Shown: positions 1 through 11,284, numbered from the stretch's first letter. The stretch is 64,000 nucleotides of DNA from Cryptomeria japonica (GCF_030272615.1 NC_081409.1:22076260-22140259), one strand, 5' to 3'. Notes: generated from the letters alone by a model not told the origin. Program-made: numbers and translations.

Positions 1-885
1 AAAGACAAGGAGAACTTGCTTGAAGGATAATTACAACTCATAAGTACTCAATGAATGCTCAGCTTGCATGAATCAATTATGAAGGTTTTTATACAGTTTC
101 ATTTTCTAGAATAAGAATATCAAATCTAAATTGGAGCAAAATCTCTAGTTTATAGCTTAAAACTTTGCCAAAACTAAGAAACTACTTTAAAATCATTTTA
201 AATTGAACTCTACTTTAGAAAGTTAATGTAAATACAATTAATCTACCTCTAAGATGATCATTAATTTCTTGTGTCAAACCTGGTGCACTCAACACTGTTT
301 TGTTTTCCAAACAAGATCAGAGGACAGAGCATCCACAGAGAGTTCACTTGGTAGAGAGATCATTCTTGAATCTTCTTATCAAGCAGTTCACTCAGCATGA
401 TGTGCAATGCTCTTCACCAAGGTTACCAAATATGAAAGTTTCAGTGATATTTAACACATTCAATTTTTTATATTGGCCATACAAAAACTCAAATAAAACA
501 AAAGATTTAAATTAATTAAAATATTATAATATGCTTTTATTAAAAAGAGCTTTAAAGAGTGAGCCTTTAGAAAATATATACAAGTTACATTTTTTTTAAT
601 CAGAATGATCACCACATTCACAAAAATGCATCTATTAAGTTAATTCCCTATTCCTCTTATGGTGTTAACAATTTTGATTTTGTCTTATGTATTTGTCTTT
701 TCAGTTATTATAAATTATAATATTTTTAACACAAATATATGATTGTATTTCTTCCTGTATTTTATTTGTTTCAATAATCATTGTTTTTCCAAATTCAACA
801 GTCGCTGTTGCATCTTGCACTTAACTAGTAAATGAGTTGAAACACAATTTAAACAAGGCTAACAATAGATTAAATATATACTTAC
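1..885. other. Intron or downstream part of the bL19m gene; no exon seen
   Basis: This AT-rich stretch follows the splice donor that ends exon 3 of the minus-strand bL19 gene. I looked for the expected last coding segment, which starts with a YSPN-like motif in this family, and did not find it. It is probably intron, with the last exon or exons to the left of the window. Confidence 0.5.
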
Positions 886-1655
886 AGAGGAAAAACAGAC
901 TCGACTCCAATGCCAGCTACTAGTCTTCGAATCCTAAAAGTTGTACTCAAACCAGCATTTCGCTTTGCAATAACTATTCCTTTTAGGGTTGAAACCCTGC
1001 GCTTATTCTCAGGTACTTCCTGCTCATGAAGATTTAAAAACACTAATCAAGCATAAAAGGGAGTGGATAAGAAACCAAGGGAGAAAATGAAAGAAAATCT
1101 GATTCATAAGCAATTACCACTTTGAGCTCTATAATATAGCCTGGCTTAATATCTGGAATCACCCTCTCTGCTTTTACTGATTGCACTGCCTCTTTCTCCA
1201 AGATCTATAATATAAAATATTCAATACATCTCACACCAAAGTAAGAATGAATTTATTTATGATGCTTAAAGTTACAATCACAAAAGAGTAATGTGCAAAA
1301 GACATAATTGTGCCCCTCTATGTGAGCAGCCACATATAGCGATGCAATATTTTTGGAATACCTGCATTATGTGCCTTGCTGTTTTGTCAAGCCTTTTAGT
1401 TTTGATGTGAGGAGTCACTTCCTGTGCAGCAGTGGCATCACTTTTAAAATCAACATCAACTTTGGCATTCTCTACCTTTGATGTAGGTGGTGGTCTTCGA
1501 GACATTGTACTAAAGTGTCCTCTACTAGAAATATGAGTGGCAATCAAAGATTTCTGAAATGTTGTAGGAAAAAGTTGCTGCTTCATCAGGATAAATGATG
1601 ATGGTTGAATAGTATTATTGCATGCCAACCTCAAGTCCAAAGATTCTTCATGCAT
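886..1655 (-). CDS. MRPL19: Mitochondrial-type ribosomal protein bL19, partial gene, three exons
   Basis: This encodes a large-subunit protein of the organellar ribosome that helps form the bridge to the small subunit. Exon 1 is 1655-1362 (ATG at 1653-1655, ending HIMQ, donor GTATTC). Exon 2 is 1204-1118 (ILEKEA to IELKV, 29 codons, acceptor TATAG, donor GTAATT). Exon 3 is 1019-886, beginning EVPENKRR and ending in VESVFPL with donor GTAAGT; it breaks in phase 2. The motifs [24 protein letters not shown] and GVESVFPL are bL19 hallmarks, and their wording is closer to the plant mitochondrial than the plastid form as I remember them. Exon 1 is a poorly conserved, Ser/Thr/Arg-rich presequence of about 80 residues, suiting mitochondrial import. 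A later ATG (MKQQLF) is an alternative start. All visible splice sites and frames are intact, so I take it as a functional host gene. The C-terminal exon lies outside the window. Confidence 0.85.
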
Positions 1656-2006
1656 GGCATGTGGTGTAATAATCTGAGCATGCAACAGAGAGAGTGGTTG
1701 ATCAAAGATAACAATAACCTAGATAAAATCAATATATTTACAATAGAGGAACACAAATTAGAAGAAGAAAATTCCCAAACAAACTATATAATGCATATGC
1801 ATTTTAAAATGGTCCAAGCATGAATAATATCAAACCAACCTTTCATAATAAGCTTAGGATTCAAACCTTAAAGTTTCATCCAGGGTTATAAATGGAAATG
1901 GTTGGAAGGCAGTAATAAACTTAAGGTATGCAAATAAATACAATTTGTAATTCTGGAAAAAAATGCTCTTTGGTTGCATATAGTTTCTAGGAAATCCAAT
2001 TGTTCA

Positions 2007-2225
2007 GCACTTGGCTATTAAGCAAGAACCTGTAAGGCTTTAAACAAACACCATTCACCCTGACCGCCAAAAATTGTAGGAATTAAGACATCTAAAATTA
2101 AATCCTTCTATTAAGCTTTTTGGCCATTAAGCAAGAATTGGGAAGGCTTTACGAAAGAACCATCATTCACCCTGACTTCCACATATCGTAAAAATTATGA
2201 TGTTTAAAATTGTAAACTTCAATCA
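2007..2225. repeat. Degenerate tandem duplication, period about 109 bp
   Basis: Two copies share ATTAAGCAAGAA, AAGGCTTTA and CATTCACCCTGAC in the same order. The shared words start near 2017 and 2126. The copies are clearly diverged, so this is an old event. Confidence 0.6.
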
Positions 2226-2286
2226 ATGGGGATCCATTTGAGACAATATTTAAGGGCCCATAAAAATTATCTCACATTCAGGATGT

Positions 2287-2416
2287 AAAAGACCTAAAGA
2301 GGAAAAAATTATAAATAAGATCCTTGGGTAGTAGAGTATGGCATGTTCTGCAAAAGACCTAAAGAGGAAAAAATTATAAATAAGATCCTTGTGTAATAGA
2401 GTACACCATTTTCTGT
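2287..2416. repeat. Tandem duplication, period 65 bp
   Basis: AAAAGACCTAAAGAGG starts at 2287 and again at 2352, followed by the same ATAAATAAGATCCTT. The two copies are similar over about 60 bp. Confidence 0.75.
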
Positions 2417-3121
2417 GAAAGTAGTTTTATGCAAAAGCTTGGGCTGCATTTTTCAAAGGCAGCATAAATAATACCTTGGACTTGGGCCAACTCTACTTTC
2501 AAGAACATTATACTTTTGTTCTCTTTCCAGCTACAGAAAATAATCAATTCAATATGTTCCAATAGTTTCAAAGTTGAGTTTTTGCAGTTTTGATAATTTC
2601 AGTTTCATAGCATCATTTCAATTTTAAGACTCTATATGAGTGTCCCACAGGGATGCATCCCTCTTCCTCCAAATCATCACATTTCAAAAGCAGGGCATCT
2701 ACAGGATATGCAAGCCCCGAGGAGATGCCCCCCCCCCTGCCACCAGCAGGCAGGAAAAGTCCCTAGGAGGCCCTACAAAAGCAAGACAAAGCTTCTCCAA
2801 TCCCTCTGTTGAGCACATCTCCGAAATGGCCAAGTTTGCATTAAATAAAATGCTTAACAATTTGCAAAGTTAGAGGCTTAAACACATAAAAGGAAGGGTG
2901 CCTTTTTTTTGTTTAGTTGTGTTTTTCCAGTTCAAAGAAAAGATGGCAGAAGGGTTTCATTGATTCGCAATCACAAGCGGAGTTGCAGTCATGGGAAGAG
3001 ACAAAGGATCTAAGCAATAAGAATTGCCTACAATTGCGTAATTTCCTATCAAAAATATTGTACAGGATGGTTTAACTTTACACGCAAATTGAGAAGGCTA
3101 AATGCCGATCTTCCACAATCT

Positions 3122-3160
3122 TTTTGTTGTTTCATAGACTTCAAGAAGACCTTTGACTTA
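3122..3160 (+). pseudogene. Possible tiny LINE reverse-transcriptase fragment
   Basis: The plus strand reads CCFIDFKKTFDLCW, which resembles the RT block 'FVDFKKAFD' of plant non-LTR retrotransposons. The LINE near 59.45 kb carries CCFVDFKKDFDVV. Stops and other sequence flank it at once, so at most it is a relic. Confidence 0.3.
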
Positions 3161-3559
3161 TGTTGGTAAATGGATCTGTTACTTGAAAGTAGTTTGACTT
3201 GCCCAATAGAAAGTGGCAAATTCATTACAACAGTTGGATAGATTGCTTATGAAACGCAACCTTCCTCTGCTTTCAAGAGGGGCACTCCCTCGTATGATAT
3301 GATTTGAGATTTCTAGAAAGTAACTTTAACTGAAAAATACTTAAAAACTAATTGCTTAAAAACTTGAAAAAGAAACCTCCAACAACAGATATACAAATGC
3401 CATCTGAGTTTCACAAAATACTAGAGATTCAACTTTCTTCATTGCAAGAATCAAAACCTATACATAAGATACTCAACAATGAACTTGCTCAATATTCAAC
3501 ATATTCATCTCGAGAAACCAGGAAAGAAGCATGCTTTGAAGAAAGGTTCTTTAAAATTT

Positions 3560-3812
3560 GACTATTATTCTCACAAACTAGTTTAGGGATCTCAAAGATT
3601 GCTATCAACTATAACATACGATAAGCTAGCAACATAGAACACACAATATTTAAGAAACACTTCCAAAAAAAAAAATCACTTTGGGGAGTTATACAATTCC
3701 AAAAATACCTTGAGCAAAGTTAGCAAAAAAAATTTAAAGACCCTTTACAATGCTATGAGTCTCATATTTATAGACTTCTCGTTGGATAACTACCCATAAC
3801 AGAGTTCATAAC
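3560..3812 (-). mobile_element. E3 remnant: 3' promoter region beyond the E2 insertion
   Basis: Read on the minus strand, this continues the sequence at 15503 and above once E2 is removed. It contains a TATA-like CTATAAATATGAG at 3761-3775, in the position where E1, E2 and I also have a TATA box after their reading frame. ATAAC at 3808-3812 is the left target-site duplication of E2 (GTAAC on the other side). The far end of E3 was not found. Confidence 0.45.
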
Positions 3813-3998
3813 TGTTGATGTGTTTTTATGCACAATCAAACACAGAATAAAATACCAAAAGTATTCTATCTTCTCTTGATCAAAATCTCTTGGATGCTAA
3901 ATTATGTGATCAACCAAGACGACTCCAAGGTTTCCATGGTCAGGTCATGACATGTGGATAAGCTAATTGGTTAATGTGACTACTATTAATCCAAGGGG

Positions 3999-4004
3999 CC
4001 TTAC
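3999..4004 (-). promoter_or_regulatory. Conserved splice-donor-like site of E2
   Basis: The minus strand reads TACGTAAGGCCCCTTGG. The same block occurs as CGTAAGTCCCC in E1 (12187-12197) and I (44856-44866), each about 170-215 bp before the CAACA end. The conserved position and context suggest a functional 5' splice site. Confidence 0.5.
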
Positions 4005-4610
4005 GTACTTCTTAAGAGATAGACGTCTTGACTTCAAGGAATGCTTTTCAAATGATATGCAATATAGTTATCTTACTTCCTATTACTACTAGACGTTTGA
4101 TAACGAAAATGCAAAAGTTTGAGGGTTGAAAAGTACTAGATAACTCCTAAGAATGCAAGGACGAAGGGCGATTCTAATGAAACTCTATTAGTCTTTGCTT
4201 TGACATATAAGAACAACTCCACAAAGGCTAATGCAATCTTCTAAGGATATTGAGTAAATTTTCAAATTATTACCAAGCATAGACACCATTAATTGAATGC
4301 TTATCAATGATTGAATAACAATTGAACTTAAGCTCATCTAAGAATTCCAGTTGACCACACAAGGCAAATTTGCAATCAACAAACTGCTAGTGGTATGGAT
4401 TAGGAATTTCACCATGAATCATATGTAGCGTTCTATTATTCAACTTAAATACTTAAACAAAATTTAAAGCTTGAATTGAGAATATGAATAACCATGCAAA
4501 TGCTACAAGGATTGAATAGAAACGCCACACTTCAATGTCTTTATTAATCTAGCAGCAAAATAGCAACAATTCTTCAAGTGTCTAATCTCTTACAAATGAA
4601 AATGAGTAGG

Positions 4611-4620
4611 GCTTATATAG
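4611..4620 (-). promoter_or_regulatory. TATA box of E2
   Basis: The minus strand reads ACTATATAAGCCC, preceded by two copies of a TTGGCC-type word. The same arrangement precedes the TATA boxes of E1 and I. It lies after the reading frame, about 800 bp from the element end, as in an LTR. Confidence 0.55.
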
Positions 4621-4821
4621 TGCTCCCAATTATGACGAAAGGCCAAGATTGAATGAAGATCAAGGGCCAAGATTTCGCCACCTAACCCTTAAATAGGGTT
4701 TACTACAATCAAAACCTATCTAAATAAACATCATCAAAAACATTAGCCAATGGGAATGTGACATCCATATGGCACAAATTATAAGGAATCCTCCAATAAG
4801 AAAAATCATTGTCACATAGGA

Positions 4822-5240
4822 CTATAGAAAATTGTCATCTAGAATCTTGTTCTCTTTTTCTCTTTCCCTTTTGGCAAATTCAATGAACCTGGTCGTTATG
4901 CATTCGATTTCAGTTACCAGAGCTGCTGACAGGTTCTTCAGTTGATCTTCCAAATAACTAAATTCTTCAATAGCCGAGATAAAAGTAGTCTCCCATCCTG
5001 GCCCGAAATTTCTTGTTTTGCTAACAAGTACCATGAGTGCATGAATGTCATCTAGTTGCTTCTTCGTTATCAACCCATCAGTTCCGTGGAAGATGACTTT
5101 CACCCTTTCTTCCAACTCAGTGATATCTATGTGTGTCCCGGCATCTATCTCCTTTTCCAGAATGATTTGAGCTACTTCCACAATCTTGTCATGAATCAAG
5201 TGGATTGCTTCACCAACTTGATTGCATCCGTTGTTGATAT
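4822..5240 (-). pseudogene. E2 unnamed protein, C-terminal part (after the E1 insertion)
   Basis: This open frame of about 140 codons continues exactly the frame that stops at 12357 when E1 and one copy of GATAT are removed (codons GAT ATC AAC). It is rich in E, K, I and L with heptad-like spacing, suggesting coiled coil. The stretch VAQIILEKEIDAG resembles IAQLIIEKNVDEA in the E3 frame at 16.9 kb, so both belong to the same protein family. It ends at a TAG at 4822-4824. I do not know its function. Confidence 0.6.
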
Positions 5241-5623
5241 TGTTGTGACCCTTTCCACACATCGCCCCATTGCAAATGGGGACCCTCTCTTTTCCTACTT
5301 TCTTGGATTTTGTTAGTATCCTGTGACCTTTTGCTGCAGTTTCACCAAGCCTTGTCCAGTTCAGAGCATTTCAGGCCCTGACGATTGAAAGTTAGTTTTT
5401 GCAGGTTATGTGATTCCGAAGTGTGAATGCCACCAAAGTGCTTAGAGAGGCCAAAGGACGAAGATCGCAATTGATTTGGACGAATTTGGACAACTTTCTA
5501 TTTTTAGAAAGTTTGCCTTTTTGCTTTTTCCTATTTTTTAGGAAGTTTCGTTTTTGGCATTTTCAGCCCAATCCCCGATATGGCTATTTTTAGAAAGTTT
5601 TTCCTAATTTTTAGGGATGTTTT

Positions 5624-5993
5624 CTTTTTGCTTTTTCGGGAGGGGAACCTAGGGTTTACACTTGTAATACTGACCTGCCTCGACCGGAACTCGAAAATTC
5701 CAAGTTTTGACCTAAAAAAGCTGAATCCCTAGATTTTAGGCTTTTTGCTTTTTCCGGGATGCAAACCTAGGGTTTACACTTGCACCATCGACTAGCTCTG
5801 ACCAGATCTCGAAAATTCCAAGTTTTGACCTAAAAAAGTTGAATCCCTAGATTTTAGGCTTTTTGCTTTTTTCGGGATGCAAACCTACGGTTTACACTTG
5901 CACCACTGACTAGCTTTGACCAGAACTCGAAAATTCCAAGTTTTGACCTAAAAAAGCTAAATCCCTAAATTTTAGGCTTTTTGCTTTTTCAGA
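5624..5993. repeat. Tandem array, period 117-118 bp, about three copies
   Basis: The unit starts with CTTTTTGCTTTTTC at 5624, 5741, 5859 and 5977 and contains CCTAGGGTTTACACTTG and TTCCAAGTTTTGACC. It lies in the leader of E1. Copies differ by scattered substitutions. Confidence 0.85.
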
Positions 5994-6129
5994 TGATCCA
6001 CCTAAGCACGGATTTCAAATTTCAAGTTAATCCGGTTAAATTAGATTAAGCTGTGAATTTCTGAAATTTCTTTGAAAATTCTTCTAAGTCTGGCTAACAA
6101 GGGTTTTGAAGTGTTTCTGCAGGTTCAAA

Positions 6130-7345
6130 CCCCATCATGAGGGCTGAGGAGGCCATGTGGGCACCTTGCCTAAAGTCGGCCATGAGTTTGGAGGTCACAT
6201 GGATGCCCACTGCAAAGTCCGCCCAAGATCAAAGGAGGTCACATGGATGCAAGGCTTGAAGTCCACCCAAGGCATAAGAGGGGCCATGAAGGAGGTAACT
6301 CCAAAGTCCGCCCAGCCATGAAGAGGCCAAGCTAAAGTCCACCATGCCCATGAAGGGGCCATGAAGAGGCCAAGCTAAAGTCCACCCAAGTTTGAAGGGG
6401 CCACAAAGGAGCACTCTCCAAAGTCCGCCCAAGGCTGGGAGGCTAAGGAGGAGGAGTGATCAAAGTCCACCCAAGGAGGAGAAGCACTAGAAGTCCGCCC
6501 AAGATGGAGAAGACACCAAAGTCCGCCATAGTCATGTGGAAACCTTGCTAGAAGTCCACCCAAGATGCTAAGTCAAGCAAGAGGAGCCTTGTCTAAAGTC
6601 TGCCCCACCTAAGGAGACCATGGAGGAGCAAGGGTTGAAGTCCGCCCAAGTCTATGGAGGTCACATGGGTGCCCAGCCAGAAGTCTGCCATGTGCTAAAG
6701 AGACCATGATGGCCAACTAACACCAAAGTCCGCCCAAGCAAGGGGAAGGATGCCCAAGTCCGCCAAGGGTTAAGGAGGTCATGATGGAGCACTCTCCAAA
6801 GTCCGCCCAATGAGGAGAGGTCACCAAAGTCCGCCATAGGCTAGGAGATACCTAAGGAGAGGTCACCAAAGTCCGCCCAAGGTTGAAGGGGCCATGAAGA
6901 GGCCAAGCTAAAGTCTGCCAAAGCTTAAGAAGCCATGAAGGGGCTAAGGTTGAAGTCCGCCCAAGGTTGGAGAGGTCACATGGGTGCTAAGGTTGAAGTC
7001 CGCCCAAGGAGGAAAGAGACCATGAAGGTGCTAAGGCCAAAGTCCGCCCCACCTTGATGGAGGTCATGTGGGAGCAAGGGTCAAAGTCCGCCCCAATGCC
7101 TTAGTTGAATTTTCACTTTAATGAAGGAGCCATGAATAGGCCACCAAAGTCCGCCCAATGCGGAGAGCCTTGCCTAAAGTTCGCCCAAGGAGGAGTCAAC
7201 ACCAAAGTCCGCCCAATGTGGAGAGCCTTGCCTAAAGTACACCCAAGGAGGAGTCAACACCAAAGTCCGCCATGCCTTGGGAGCAACATCCAAAGTCCGC
7301 CATAGGCTAGGAGATACCTGAGGAGAGGTTGGCAAAGTCCGCCAA
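6130..7345. repeat. Dense degenerate array of the word AAGTCCGCCCAA
   Basis: About 31 copies of A(A)AGTCCGCC or close variants (CCACC, CTGCC, CGGCC) occur in 1.2 kb. The distance between neighbours is either about 27-32 or about 41-45 bp, with one of 63. The spacers share words such as GGCCATGAAG, GGAGGTCAC and CTAAGGTTGAAG. The array makes spurious open frames on the minus strand (6229-6563), which I do not call as genes. It is the central part of the E1 leader. Confidence 0.85.
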
Positions 7346-7498
7346 AAAAAAAAAATTTGAAAGATGGAGATAAATTCGAAAAATCAACCTACACATGGAA
7401 GGTCAAACAAAGTCAACATGATGTCACAAAATCCACAGAGATTTCAAAATTAAATCCAAAATGAAGAAAGATCTAAATAAAAATTTAAAAAATCCTCA

Positions 7499-7655
7499 AA
7501 ATAAATCCAAAATGGGAAGTTTTTGTTGAGAATATTGAGGGAATATTAAAAATTTATTGAGATATTAATTCAAAATGGAAAGTTTTTTTGAAAGGGAATA
7601 TTGGAGGATTAATGAATATCTTCAAACTTAAATCAAAATGGAAAGTTTTTTTAGA
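7499..7655. repeat. Degenerate direct repeats around CAAAATGGAAAGTTTTT
   Basis: Three copies of an AAT(C)CAAAATGG(A/G)AAGTTTTT block lie about 60-70 bp apart, each followed by GA-rich AT sequence with GAATATT. It is part of the E1 leader. Confidence 0.55.
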
Positions 7656-7725
7656 ATTAGAAGTGTGAGTTGGATGATTTTAGGGGTTTTGCTTAAAACT
7701 TGTCTACAAATACTTCATTATCAAA

Positions 7726-8005
7726 TTCAACCGACCTCAAGGCTGAGGGTCTGGAGGTGAAAATTCAATTTTTTTGGTTAAGTATGAAAGTTTTTGAAAA
7801 TTTTAACACTTGATGGTAACTTCAACCGACCTCAAGGTTGAGGGTCTGGAGGTGAAAATTCAATTTTTGTGGCTAAGTATGAAAATTTTCGAAAGTTTTA
7901 ACACTTGATGGTGACTTCAACCAGCTTCAAGGCTGAGGGTCTGGAGGTGAAAATTCAACTTTTGTGGCTAAGTATGAGAGTAAAAAAAATGGAAAATTTT
8001 CCAGC
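7726..8005. repeat. Tandem array, period 95 bp, three copies
   Basis: Copies start with TTCAACCGACCTCAAGG at 7726, 7821 and 7916 (the last TTCAACCAGCTTC) and include GAGGGTCTGGAGGTGAAAAT. It sits just upstream of the acceptor and start codon of the E1 frame. Confidence 0.85.
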
Positions 8006-8054
8006 ACTTAGCCATTTCGCGGCCCCGTTATTTTTTTTCAAAATTTTGCAGAAT

Positions 8055-8090
8055 TTTTTCTAACTTAAAGTTTTTATCATTCATCTACAG
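8055..8090 (+). promoter_or_regulatory. Splice-acceptor-like site before the E1 reading frame
   Basis: TTTTTTCTAACTTA (branch-point-like CTAAC) is followed by a T-rich run and CTACAG at 8085-8090, 12 bp before the ATG. E2 has TTCTAACTTAGAC and TTTTAG in the same place (minus strand, about 13697-13676). Conservation of the CTAAC block between two diverged copies argues for use as an intron end. Confidence 0.55.
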
Positions 8091-8102
8091 GTCTTAAGCA
8101 CC

Positions 8103-11100
8103 ATGAAGTTCCAGGTAGATAAAGATGCTCCTCCAGAGTCAAGGATGACTTCCAAGTGGAAGAACATCAATGACACCAACCTCGGACACATCAATCTGAG
8201 GGAGTTTAAGAAGCGAATGTTTGGTCTGAACAACCTTGTGCCTACCACCATTGCGCAGAAAATGATGAAGAGTGGTATCATGCACGCTGCCGACTTCCTC
8301 CCCACCATGCAGTGCAATGAACTAGTAGTTGAATGTGTCAAACACTACAACCCCATCAGTAAGGATATTGTTGCACCTGATGGAAGAGTGTTGGCGAATG
8401 TTAGCGATGAGGCCATCAGAGAGGCCTTCAGGATCCCTGAGTACCACAACACAATATATATGACCAAGGACGAAGCTGACAGTTTGTACCATGATCACCT
8501 GGAAGAATATGATGCCATAGTTAAACATTCCTGGCTAGACAAGCCGAGGAAGGGCGCCTCTAAACTCCAAAGAAAAAGCCTAGTGTGAGCATACTTCAAG
8601 GAGGGCATTGGGGACATGATTGTCTTACTCAATAGAATAATAGGAAATCGTCAGGGAGCTCCATTTGAACCCTGGATGTATTATTTCATTGATGAAATAA
8701 TCAATGGAGTAAAAATGATAGACTGGGCCTGTATGATCAGCACAGTTTAGACAACCAGCTAAGGAATTTGGAGGCAAATAGGACTTTCTTCATGAGTTCT
8801 TACTTGTTCTATTCTTTAGCCAGGACCTACAGGTACAGAGGTCTCACTTGTAGAGGAGAAGTTGGGAACAAGGAGAACCAATTTCCGGTATATGATTGCT
8901 ATCCCCAGCTCCATATGGAGGAGAAGTTCCATTTCAAAAAGGTGAATGATGCCTTCCTGATGCACATTACCCGGACCCTTCAAGGTGGCTTGCACCAAAG
9001 GCTCTCTCAAGAGTCTATGGACTTCATCGATTGGTTCGGGTGTTGGTACATCCAATATCCAAAGTTCACTTACCTCCGAATTCAGGGATTCTCTGGTCCT
9101 CCATACGAGCTTCCAGCTTACCCTACCAACCGATTGGTGTTGCTCGAGGTTGTGAGACAATTGGAGGAGTATATAGCGATTCAAAGGGATAAGCAAAAGA
9201 AAGCAGGGACATCCTCACTTACAATTGGTAATGGGCTAAAAACATGTCCGTCATCACAGGATGCAGCTACCGCTAAGAAAGAACTGGCTTGGTATCCCTT
9301 CTACCAATACAAGGCAAGAAAGGATTTCGATCCATTCCATAGGATAAAGAAGATTGAAGGGACAATGTTTGAGCACAGACTGGATCTGGAAGACTACTGG
9401 GCTAATGCAGCCGATAGTTTCGAGATCCAGAAGAGGTTCTGGTCAAGAATTCCTTTAAGTATGGTGAGAGCAATGGAAGTGTTCAAAGTTGTCGATCAGG
9501 TGGAAGAAAACCTGGAACTTTAGCAGCCGGGTTTTGAGAAGATGAAGAGTGAACCTTTAGTCTTGATAGATTGGACAGAGGGAGAAAAATCAGATCTAGC
9601 AGACCTCATGAGGTCGGTGGTTGAGTACTCAAGGTGGTGGGCATCTGAAAAGACAAAATAGTTAAAGGCCAAAGGTGTGGTTCTAACTTATGAATTAATG
9701 GGAGTAGATGATACTCTGTTTATCCACCCTTGTACCTCCGTCGGTGATGCTTGGAATCCAGAAAGTGTTGGGTCTCGAAAGAGAAAGGAGTTGGGTGGAA
9801 GCTCCACAAAGTGCACAGGGAAAAGGGTTGTAGTTGAGAGAAGAGAATCCAGCGAAAGTCACTCCATCCTAAGTACTGCTTCTATTGCGCCTGATCAGAG
9901 TACAATTGGGGAGCAAGAGATGAACATCTATGTGAGTGATGATGAAGTAAGAGTGCTTTCCCAACCAGTTGAGGAAGTGATGGAGAAGGTCTTCCGAACT
10001 CCAGACAGGGGGCAGGATGAAGCCCCTACAATCTTCTTGGATGGCATACCAGCGAACCCAAGAGAAGCAGACAATGAGTTTGATTGGAACACTGTAGAAC
10101 AATCAACCATTCCTGATTGGCTAAGAGCAAGGATAAAGGCCAAGGTTCCCAAGGATATCCACTCAACCGAGGAGGTTACCGCAGCATTCCTGGAGAAGGT
10201 GAATGAACCCGCCATAGCTAAACCGCCCAAACCAGCCAGGAAGTTCTCCATGATTCAGAGAGACAGTGTTGGATTCAGGACAGTCCAGATAGCAGTGCCC
10301 CAAGAAGGGAAGACTAGGGACAATGTCACCGCAGATGACTACAAGATCACCACCATAGAGATGGGTAAGCCTACCCAGGACCAAGAGATCCAATATTTTG
10401 ATGACTCCTGTAATGTTCTAAAGACAAGGCTGGCTCATGGGAAAGAAAAGAGGAAGAAAGTGGAAGAAGAGAACTAGCAGTGGAGGAAGTATGTTCTCCA
10501 TCTTACCAGCCCGCTCAACCATGAAGTCCCAGCTACTCCACCACAGCCTCTTCAGCAGGGATCAATGAAGGACTATGATGAGATGAAGGGATCATACACT
10601 CAAGAAAAGGAGTGGATTTCAGATGCTGTGATACGTGTTGACACCCTGGTAGAAAACTTAGTATCAGCACATGAGGCAACTTCTTTGTTGATTGATCGTA
10701 TCCAGGATCTATCATCCAATTGGGAAGAAGTGGATGAAATTCAGAATGAAATACTCCCTCACCTAAAGGTTATCCGAGGCATGTCAAAGAAGAGCTTAGT
10801 GGATGCAGGCATCATACAGACAGGAGACAGGTACGACTTCGGCACGTGGTACTATGCTCTAGTCACTCGGATTGAGGTCCTGAAGAAATCCGAGACCAAG
10901 TGTTTTGAGATAGAGGCAAAGGTTAGAGTGATCCTGGGCAAGGTATTCCAGGTGGTGTCAGAGATCTGGCAAAAGGAAAGCCTAAGGGAGAAGCATTTAC
11001 AAGCAAAGAACCTGAGAGCCAAGATTCAGACAAGCTTCTTTTGAGATTCAGGGATGATTGACAAAGGCGATCTTTCTAAGATTGCAAACTTCCTCTCCAT

Positions 11101-11284
11101 CGATGACAACTTCCTCACCCAAGCAATGGAGTGGGAAGGCATCCTTGCTACATGCGCCGACGATTTGGATCTCGTCGACTTCCAAATTGGCGGTTTGCCA
11201 AGTGTCACCATGGAGGAGGTCAAGCTCGTGGTGTCCAGATATGTTGAATCTCTGAAAGAGGAAAGTGGCCACTCACCTCAGTAA
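8103..11284 (+). pseudogene. E1 unnamed family protein, about 1060 codons with several breaks
   Basis: I do not recognise this protein by name. One frame can be followed from ATG 8103 to TAA 11282. Interruptions are TGA 8586, a 1-nt shift near 8739, TAG 9521, TAG 9659, TAG 10475 and TGA 11042. All fit C-to-T decay of CAG or CGA codons except the shift. The N-terminal 350 residues hold the family signature seen in I, E2 and copy 7: a W-x-N-x-x-D-T-N-L-G-H block, then MKSGIMHAADFLP, QCNELVVECVKHY, APDGRVL, EAIREAFRIP and SSYLFYSLA. The layout recalls the gag-like 'putative plant transposon protein' domains of non-autonomous plant retroelements; that is inference. The C-terminal half is charged and mostly coiled-coil-like. 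No RT, integrase, protease or zinc knuckle is visible. Confidence 0.65.

Larger units (their letters stand above)
1656..3120. other. 5' flank of the bL19 gene; no gene seen
   Basis: This should hold the promoter of the minus-strand bL19 gene. I cannot pick a convincing TATA box. It contains two short degenerate tandem duplications, listed separately. The open frame near 2640-2873 crosses a C tract and shows no recognisable domain. Confidence 0.4.

Noticed and set aside
2640-2873. Short open frame with a C9 tract
   Set aside because: No start context, no domain and it crosses a homopolymer; no homologous signature recognised.
4822-5262. An independent minus-strand gene starting at MCGKGH
   Set aside because: Its first seven codons belong to the head of E1 read backwards; the real frame comes from E2 across the insertion.
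6229-6563. Open frames with GGLW and FG-type repeats on the minus strand
   Set aside because: They are translations of the AAGTCCGCC array and have no independent support.
6130-7345. CRISPR-like regular word-and-spacer pattern
   Set aside because: The word is short and degenerate, spacers share words with each other, spacing has two classes, and the context is a plant retroelement leader.
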